In this document: positions 24,732-29,650 of the stretch, piece by piece | Position numbering within the stretch: the stretch's first letter is position 1 | How the letters are laid out: every line of letters begins with the position of its first letter | Assembly: GCA_040235565.1 (NCBI GenBank) | Contig: JBECLA010000069.1 | Coordinates: 1 to 29,650 of the forward strand | DNA length: 29,650 nt | Source of the DNA: JAHEIJ01 sp040235565 | GTDB lineage: Bacteria; Pseudomonadota; Gammaproteobacteria; UBA6429; Thiohalophilaceae | Reading direction: 5' to 3' | Made by a program: the position numbers and the translations under genes | Notes under the pieces: model-generated | The model's database searches: none | The model's input: only the letters and a program-made list of their open reading frames with translations | Told to the model about the DNA's origin: nothing

Positions 24732-25136
24732 TTAGCTATGGAGAGATATCGGGGGTCGATAGTGCATCAACCTGGAAAGCTGATGCCGGAGGTCGGAAGT
24801 TGCTTTGATTCGATTCGCGTTAGCCTGAATGAGCACTGATGTGAAGGCTGGAAATCCGGCGAAGAAGTGGCCACAATCGGCACATTGTTGTCCGCAAGCA
24901 CCTTGTTGGCAATCTTTATTGCATTTACAGTCAGGTATGTCTGCCAATGACATAGAAGCTGAAGCGCCATCCATGTTCATGGTGTTTTTATCCGCCTTGC
25001 CGTCCATTTCGCAATGTTTGGTTGAGGCATTGGATAACAGGCCGCCCGCCTGATCCGCGAGCACAGCACCTAGTGGATTCAGCGCCAGAGCATAAACCAG
25101 GAAGAGAATGATTGTTTTATAAGAGGTTTTTTTCAT
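24732..25136 (-). CDS. copL: CopL-like Cys-rich exported protein
   Basis: A 134-residue protein with a signal peptide or anchor (about 8-28) and a short mature region with Cys at 42, 70, 72, 76, 81, 85 and 88, plus MNMDG Met residues. The C-terminus HYRPPI is like the Arg-Pro-Pro ending of CopL/DUF2946-type proteins. In Xanthomonas, CopL lies directly before copA and is needed for copper-induced expression; the same position is seen here, 84 bases before the multicopper oxidase start. The family call rests on layout and tail, not on strong similarity. No clear ribosome-binding site precedes the ATG. Confidence 0.68.
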   Translation of the reverse strand: MKKTSYKTIILFLVYALALNPLGAVLADQAGGLLSNASTKHCEMDGKADKNTMNMDGASASMSLADIPDCKCNKDCQQGACGQQCADCGHFFAGFPAFTSVLIQANANRIKATSDLRHQLSRLMHYRPPISLHS

Positions 25137-25145
25137 TCTGGCTCG

Positions 25146-25174
25146 ATTCTAGACAAGCAGGGCCCGCAAATCAA
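25146..25174 (-). promoter_or_regulatory. Candidate promoter of the copper operon
   Basis: On the - strand TTGATT (25169-25174) and TAGAAT (25146-25151) are 17 bases apart. Transcription would start near 25139, only a few bases before the copL-like ATG at 25136, which also lacks a Shine-Dalgarno. Either the message is leaderless or the match is fortuitous. Confidence 0.35.
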
Positions 25175-25253
25175 CAAAAATTATTCATACTGTGATGACC
25201 GTAATAACCTTGAGAAGTTCAAGCCACGGAAGAACGGAGACAATATAAAAGCA

Positions 25254-25276
25254 AGAGCCCGGCTATGCCGGGCTCT
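25254..25276 (-). terminator. Rho-independent terminator of the 25305-25649 gene
   Basis: A perfect 10-bp GC-rich stem (25254-25263 with 25267-25276) has a 3-base loop and is followed on the - strand by a T-rich run. It lies about 30 bases past the stop at 25305 and separates this gene from the copper operon. Confidence 0.85.
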
Positions 25277-25304
25277 GAAAGATTCAGTTATATGCTACTG
25301 AATA

Positions 25305-25649
25305 TTAAGGTGTTGTCGTATCAGTGTCAGCCTGTAACGCGGGACATTGTGGGTTCAAACCACAGGGGGCACCTTGTAGGGCACCCGGCCCGCGCGTCTG
25401 TCGCTGTGTATTCTGATTGACAGCCTGGTTATACATCATGCCATGCATACCCTGATGGAAAGCCTGCTGATGCATCTGCCCAGCTCCCCCCTGCGCGGTT
25501 GTGTTCCACGGACAAGCTTGCCCCATCATGCCAGCACCACGATGCTGACCCTGAAAACCCCCATTATGGGCAAACGCCGCTGCGCTCAGACCCAGGAACA
25601 ACCCGGCAGCGACACCTATAATTGCTTTAAATCCAGTTTTATGTGTCAT
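25305..25649 (-). CDS. Secreted Met/His/Gln-rich small protein
   Basis: A 114-residue exported protein, not assigned to a family. The signal peptide (about 7-27, ending Ala-Phe-Ala) is clear. The mature part is rich in Gly, Gln, Met and His (GAGMMGQACPW, QMHQQAFHQGMHGMMYNQ) and has Cys at 46, 96 and 102. Met/His clusters suggest periplasmic copper binding. AAAAGGAG precedes the ATG, and a terminator follows, so it is a single-gene unit. It is divergent from the two-component genes starting at 25832 and shares with them a region with repeated GTAAC/GTTAC sites, suggesting it is a direct target of that regulator. Confidence 0.72.
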   Translation of the reverse strand: MTHKTGFKAIIGVAAGLFLGLSAAAFAHNGGFQGQHRGAGMMGQACPWNTTAQGGAGQMHQQAFHQGMHGMMYNQAVNQNTQRQTRGPGALQGAPCGLNPQCPALQADTDTTTP

Positions 25650-25709
25650 GATGAATCTCCTTTTGTTGAAGTAATTTAGTCATTTCACAGTTTTATTAAA
25701 GCAGTGCCA

Positions 25710-25786
25710 TGTAACTCGCGAGTGACTGTTGCAGGCCATTTTGTAACAAAATCGCTCAGTCCGGGGCTTTGTTACATTACGTTACA
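25710..25786. promoter_or_regulatory. Array of GTAAC/GTTAC half-sites (candidate response-regulator operators)
   Basis: TGTAAC occurs at 25710-25715 and 25742-25747, and GTTACA at 25771-25776 and 25781-25786. The last pair forms TACATTACGTTACA, one mismatch from the E. coli RstA box TACATNTNGTTACA. The sites sit between the divergent 25649 and 25832 starts and could control both. Confidence 0.5.
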
Positions 25787-25831
25787 ATTTTTTTGCATAT
25801 CTGCGGCTCGAAGCGCTATAAAAAGAAACCT

Positions 25832-26566
25832 ATGAATACCGAACCACGCAAAGATCACATCCTGGTCGTCGATGATGACGCCGAGATTCGTCAGTTGCTA
25901 AAGGCATTTCTGGATAAACATGGCCTGCGCGCCAGCACGGCACCAGATGGCAAGGCGATGTGGAAGGAACTCGACAAATCAGCTATCGATTTGATCGTCC
26001 TGGACTTGATGTTACCCGGTGAAAGTGGACTGAGCCTGTGCCAGAAACTCCAGACCGAATCCCATATCCCGATCATTATGCTGACCGCACTTGATGAAGA
26101 AACCGACAGAATCATCGGGCTGGAGATGGGCGCGGATGATTACCTGGCGAAGCCATTTAATCCGCGGGAATTGTTGGCACGTATCCACAGCGTACTACGC
26201 CGTACCCGGGCCATGCCCGAAAGCCCTGATCAAGCCGAACCCAAAGGCAGACTGCATTTTCAGGAGTGGACACTTGACACGGTCGCTCGCCACCTCATCT
26301 CTACTGAAGGTGTCGTGATTCCGCTCAGTGGTGGTGAATACCGTTTGCTTCGGGTGTTCCTGGATCGCCCGAATCGGGTCCTGAATCGGGATCAACTCCT
26401 GGAACTGGTAAGTGGTAAAGAAGCCGCCCCGTTTGACCGTAGTATTGATGTCCAGGTCGGACGGTTGCGCCGGCGACTGGGTGATGACAGTCGTGAACCG
26501 CGTCTGATAAAAACCGTGCGTGGTGTGGGTTACGTTTTCACTGAAACCGTTCGGAGCGAAGATTAA
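25832..26566 (+). CDS. OmpR-family response regulator (copper-island system)
   Basis: A 244-residue regulator with a receiver domain (Asp14-Asp15, phosphoacceptor Asp58, Thr85, Lys108) and a winged-helix output domain containing SGGEYRLLRVFLDRPNRVLNRDQL and the GVGYVF end. The frame can open at TTG 25769, but that would place the candidate operators inside the gene; the ATG at 25832 matches the usual family start, just before the receiver. The stop codon ends at the first base of the kinase ATG, so the pair is tightly coupled. It is the likely regulator of the divergent Met/His-rich gene, and perhaps of the copper operon. Confidence 0.92.
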   Translation: MNTEPRKDHILVVDDDAEIRQLLKAFLDKHGLRASTAPDGKAMWKELDKSAIDLIVLDLMLPGESGLSLCQKLQTESHIPIIMLTALDEETDRIIGLEMGADDYLAKPFNPRELLARIHSVLRRTRAMPESPDQAEPKGRLHFQEWTLDTVARHLISTEGVVIPLSGGEYRLLRVFLDRPNRVLNRDQLLELVSGKEAAPFDRSIDVQVGRLRRRLGDDSREPRLIKTVRGVGYVFTETVRSED

Positions 26567-28002
26567 TGCGTTTTTTGCCCAAATCCCTGTTTGGCCGGCT
26601 GGCATTAATTCTGTTCTCCGGATTACTGCTGGCCCAATTCGCCGGTTTTGCACTCCAGTTTCGTGACCATGGGGTACGGTTATTCCAGGCCAGCGGGTTG
26701 TTCAGTGCGGAACGGATCGCTGAAATTGTCCGCTTATTGGATGATGCTGACTTGCCTGAACGCGAGCGGTTGGTAGGCATACTTAATGTCCCTCCACTGC
26801 GTGTCTCTCTGACGACCCCTGCCTGGCCGGTACAGGAGCCAACCACTGAGAACTGGCCTGCCATCCAGTTTCGCCAACGGCTTGTGCAGCAACTGGGTGA
26901 TGACTATCCCCTGAATGTCGCGGTCAGCGATCAATCAAATGCAATAATTTTACGAGGTACGCATAGTCCCGAAGGCCGCCACATGGGGCATATGCAAGGC
27001 ATGGGGATGGGCAGAGGAATGGGGATGGGTATGCCTCCTCCCGACACCCTCACATTTCTCGCCCAGGTGAAGTTGAAGGACGGAACGTGGGTAACGTTCC
27101 AGAATCGTATTGCCGATGAGGTGCTGACTGATTACACCCCGCTGTTACTGACCCTCGGGATCCTGCTTATAACAGTATTGTTTGTCTCCCTGCTTGCTGT
27201 GCGCTGGGTGACCCGCCCCCTGACCATGTTGGCCCAGGCCGCCGATCAACTTGGTGGCGACATCAATCAACCGCCCTTGCCGGAAACCGGCTCCAGAGAA
27301 GCACGCCATGCGGCCCGTGCATTTAATTCCATGCAGGTTCGGTTAAGACGTTTTATTGAAGATCGTGCCCGTTTGTTGACAGCCATCTCGCATGACCTGA
27401 AAACACCGATCACGCGCATGCGCTTGCGCACCGAGATGCTGGATGATGATGAACTGCGTAAAAAATTCACGAAAAATCTGGATGAGATGCAGGCCATCAC
27501 CACGGAAACACTCGATTTTTTACGCGCCGATGATGCCCATGAGTCGGTCCAGCCGGTAGATATTTGCGCGTTACTGGAGACTTTGCGGGACGATACGGCC
27601 GAACTTGGCGAAAAAATTGAAATCACAACTTGTCAGCTGCAACCCTATCCCGCCCGGCCCCTGGCACTGAAACGGTGTATTGGCAACCTGATCAACAACG
27701 CCATCCAGTATGGCGGAAATGTCCAGGTTTCCGCCAGTGAAACTGAAGAAGTGTTGATGATAACTGTTACCGATACAGGCGCCGGAATCCCGGAAGAACA
27801 AGTTGAGTCAGTGTTTGAGCCGTTTTATCGATTAGAGACATCACGCAGCCGGGAAACCGGTGGCACCGGATTAGGTTTAAGCATCGCCAGGAATATTGCA
27901 TTATCACATGGTGGCGATCTGCAGCTGATGAACCGTCCGGAAGGTGGCTTAAAGGCGACTCTGAGTCTGCCTCTCACACAGCGGGAACATGAACCCGGTT
28001 GA
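26566..28002 (+). CDS. Sensor histidine kinase with Met/His-rich periplasmic insert
   Basis: A 478-residue kinase with a first helix (about 12-32), a periplasmic domain (about 33-188), a second helix (about 191-212), HAMP, HisKA with phosphoacceptor His276 in ISHDLKTPITR, and an HATPase domain (N box GNLINNAIQYGG, G1 DTGAGIPE, G2 GTGLGLSIA). Between residues 139 and 156 the sensor carries seven Met and two His separated mostly by Gly, a dense potential Cu(I) site. Neighbouring genes are copper proteins, so copper is the probable signal. It overlaps the regulator stop by one base. The rest resembles EnvZ/RstB-like kinases. Confidence 0.9.
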   Translation: MRFLPKSLFGRLALILFSGLLLAQFAGFALQFRDHGVRLFQASGLFSAERIAEIVRLLDDADLPERERLVGILNVPPLRVSLTTPAWPVQEPTTENWPAIQFRQRLVQQLGDDYPLNVAVSDQSNAIILRGTHSPEGRHMGHMQGMGMGRGMGMGMPPPDTLTFLAQVKLKDGTWVTFQNRIADEVLTDYTPLLLTLGILLITVLFVSLLAVRWVTRPLTMLAQAADQLGGDINQPPLPETGSREARHAARAFNSMQVRLRRFIEDRARLLTAISHDLKTPITRMRLRTEMLDDDELRKKFTKNLDEMQAITTETLDFLRADDAHESVQPVDICALLETLRDDTAELGEKIEITTCQLQPYPARPLALKRCIGNLINNAIQYGGNVQVSASETEEVLMITVTDTGAGIPEEQVESVFEPFYRLETSRSRETGGTGLGLSIARNIALSHGGDLQLMNRPEGGLKATLSLPLTQREHEPG

Positions 28003-28005
28003 TTC

Positions 28006-28665
28006 TCAGTGGGAGAGTAACCGAATATAACTGACCAGCGCTTCTACATCAGTCTGATTGAGGATGCCACGCCAGGCCGGCATATACCTTCCTTTGCCAT
28101 CGAGTATACTCTTAACAAGCTCTTCGTTGTCGAGGCTATTGGTCTCATTAGGGTTAGTATGGTCCATCGGTGTAATCCCCATGAGTTTTGTCATGATACC
28201 ATCACCCTCACCTTCCGCACCGTGACAAACCTGGCAATACTTCTGATAAAGTTTGAGCCCAATTTCAGGATCACCCATTAGATCATGTTTGGTTCTACTC
28301 AAAAAACGGAGATAGGCGATAATTGCCTGGATTTGTGACGGGTTAAAAACATCCTTCCATTCCGGCATTGCATCACTCAGCAGATTGTGGCGGTCACGGC
28401 CGGTAATCGTTTGTCGTCCTTCCCCGGTAATGATCTTTGTAAGAACTGTGTCACTCCTTGAACGCACGGTGGTAGTGAGATCGGCCGGTTTGATCTTCAT
28501 TACCATTGAGAGAGGACCATCGCCTTTTCCGTCGGTTCCATGACACAACTGACAGTAGGAAACATACAGCCTTCTGCCCTCATAGGCAGCCGGTGGATTG
28601 GCTAACGCTTCAGAAGAAATGGTGCAGAAAAGAATCAGTAACATTAAAACAGGTAGTTTTTTCAT
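28006..28665 (-). CDS. Dihaem c-type cytochrome
   Basis: A 219-residue exported protein with a signal peptide (cleavage likely after Ala22) and two tandem class I cytochrome c domains. The haem sites are Cys38-Cys41-His42 and Cys144-Cys147-His148, with likely axial Met100 (AMPEW) and Met195 (YMPAW). The two halves are similar in spacing, consistent with an internal duplication. It is a periplasmic electron carrier; partners are not evident. Its stop is 3 bases from the convergent kinase stop, so transcripts probably overlap. Confidence 0.9.
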   Translation of the reverse strand: MKKLPVLMLLILFCTISSEALANPPAAYEGRRLYVSYCQLCHGTDGKGDGPLSMVMKIKPADLTTTVRSRSDTVLTKIITGEGRQTITGRDRHNLLSDAMPEWKDVFNPSQIQAIIAYLRFLSRTKHDLMGDPEIGLKLYQKYCQVCHGAEGEGDGIMTKLMGITPMDHTNPNETNSLDNEELVKSILDGKGRYMPAWRGILNQTDVEALVSYIRLLSH

Positions 28666-28744
28666 GGCTCACCCAATCTGAGTATCAATAAAGACAGAAA
28701 ATGGTCTTTGTTAAAATAAAATCGGTCCCCAATGAAATAGCAAA

Positions 28745-29650
28745 CTATTCAGGTAAGCCACTTGTTCTTAAATCTTCCAGAAAAGCAGACAGTTGTTCCT
28801 GATGCTCGAAAGGCAGCGTATTTGAAAGTAATGACAATGAGATACCGGGTTGTTGCATTCTTACCTGTTCTATCTCCCACTCCGCATCATCTGCATAGCC
28901 AAGCCTGAGATAGGATGCAGCCAGCGCCAGACGAGGATAGACAACGCTTGGGTTTTTCTCGAGTGCTTGCTGTAAAGCCTGACTTGCCTCGTCGTATCTG
29001 CCCAGGGTGTAGTAAGCAAACCCAAGATTCCAGGGATAGTCGAAAGTGTGATAAGGATTCAGCGCGATAGCCTTTTTGATATAGCCAGCAGCATCCTCCG
29101 CTTTACCTCGCCAGTTTGAGATAAAAGCCAGAAGACCATAACCATCTGCATAATTAGGTGATAAATGGATAGCCTGTTTGGCCGCCGCCTCCGCCTCCGC
29201 GAATTCCTTGCGAAACAAATGTGTATACCCCAGCGACCAGTACACTTGCGGTGATGACTGATCCAGTTCAACGGCTTTTTTCGCCATTTTCAATGCGCGT
29301 TCCCGTGCTTCCTCAAAGGATAACTTCGTCCACTCATGTCGATAACCAAGGGTGAGGATCACTGCCAGCGCACCATAAGCACGGGCATATTTCGGGTCCA
29401 GTTGAATTGCGTGCCGATAAGCATCAATCGCCAAATCATAGCCCTCCTGGCTACGGTTTCTGGAATGCTGTTGCCCCAGCAAAAAAGTATCATAGGCTTC
29501 AAAACTGTTTGTCGTCCGAGTGGCAATACGCATGTTTTCCTGACTTGACAAGGTGATATACATGGCATCAATGACATGTTGTGTAATGGTATCCTGTATA
29601 TCAAACAGATTCGTCGTTTCACTGTCAAAACGATCCGCCCAAATCTGGTA
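28745..29650 (-). CDS. TPR-repeat protein, C-terminal part
   Basis: The frame stays open to the window edge, so the N-terminus is missing. The visible ~301 residues begin YQIWADRFDSETTNLFDIQD, the segment that precedes TPR arrays in adenylate-cyclase- and CadC-like regulatory proteins with a TolB-like N-terminal domain. At least five tetratricopeptide-like repeats follow (for example AIDAYRHAIQLDPKYARAYG, AEAAAKQAIHLSPNYADGYG, AAGYIKKAIALNPY, ASQALQQALEKNP). TPRs mediate protein contacts. The N-terminal effector (cyclase or winged helix) lies outside the window, so the function cannot be named. It may start an unrelated neighbourhood. Confidence 0.75.
   Translation of the reverse strand, partial: YQIWADRFDSETTNLFDIQDTITQHVIDAMYITLSSQENMRIATRTTNSFEAYDTFLLGQQHSRNRSQEGYDLAIDAYRHAIQLDPKYARAYGALAVILTLGYRHEWTKLSFEEARERALKMAKKAVELDQSSPQVYWSLGYTHLFRKEFAEAEAAAKQAIHLSPNYADGYGLLAFISNWRGKAEDAAGYIKKAIALNPYHTFDYPWNLGFAYYTLGRYDEASQALQQALEKNPSVVYPRLALAASYLRLGYADDAEWEIEQVRMQQPGISLSLLSNTLPFEHQEQLSAFLEDLRTSGLPE

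Noticed and set aside
25769..25831. TTG-initiated N-terminal extension of the second response regulator
   Set aside because: The extension is not receiver-like, lacks a ribosome-binding site and covers the candidate operator sites; the ATG at 25832 fits the family.
17037..28002. The copper island considered as a recent insertion or mobile element
   Set aside because: No integrase, transposase, tRNA or flanking direct repeat was seen, and the base composition by eye is not clearly different from the neighbours.

Overview
The window reads as a stretch of a proteobacterial chromosome, most likely a gammaproteobacterial (less likely betaproteobacterial) chemolithoautotroph. The grounds are the gene families: a cyanate/nitrate-type ABC transporter with cyanase, a CbbQ/CbbO RuBisCO-activase pair, DsbB, a PHA-granule-type protein, an RND pump and a very large periplasmic copper-handling block. 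No rRNA, tRNA, CRISPR array, insertion sequence or phage gene was seen. The genus cannot be fixed from the sequence alone.

Layout. (1) 1-2575: the end of a cynA-like binding protein, then cynB, cynD and cynS on the + strand, closed by a strong bidirectional terminator. (2) 2627-5918, - strand: a membrane-anchored spermidine-synthase-like protein, then a dsbB / YdjM-like pair with a good promoter in front of dsbB. (3) 6054-8615, +: cbbQ and cbbO with no RuBisCO genes nearby. (4) 8660-9463, -: an unrecognised six-helix membrane protein. (5) 9872-14465, +: an RND adaptor and pump, then a small PHA-system protein. (6) 14937-15395, -: an unrecognised secreted protein. (7) 15540-17735, -: an OmpR-type response regulator followed by its histidine kinase. 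(8) 18053-19995, +: a bufferin operon (bufA2-type precursor, bufB MNIO/DUF692 enzyme, bufC DUF2063 partner). (9) 20070-25136, -: an eight-gene copper operon in the order copL-like, multicopper oxidase, outer-membrane protein, Met/His-rich protein, cytochrome c, PII-like protein, SHOCT protein, DUF411 protein. (10) 25305-25649, -: a Met/His/Gln-rich secreted protein with its own terminator. (11) 25832-28002, +: a second response regulator and kinase, whose periplasmic sensor carries a Met/His-rich insert. (12) 28006-28665, -: a dihaem cytochrome c. (13) 28745 to the window edge, -: the end of a TPR protein.

How it may work together. Regions 7 to 11 look like one copper-homeostasis island. Two two-component systems flank two convergent copper operons. 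The bufferin system would make a modified, cysteine-rich periplasmic copper trap. The opposing operon would oxidise, bind and pass on periplasmic copper through the oxidase, Met/His-rich proteins, DUF411 protein and cytochrome. The most unusual parts are the oxidase, whose type 1 copper residues lie in the first cupredoxin domain with Asp replacing Cys in the second, the PII-like protein with a His/Cys-rich T-loop, and the Met-rich sensor insert. Functional links between these genes are inferred from family and position.
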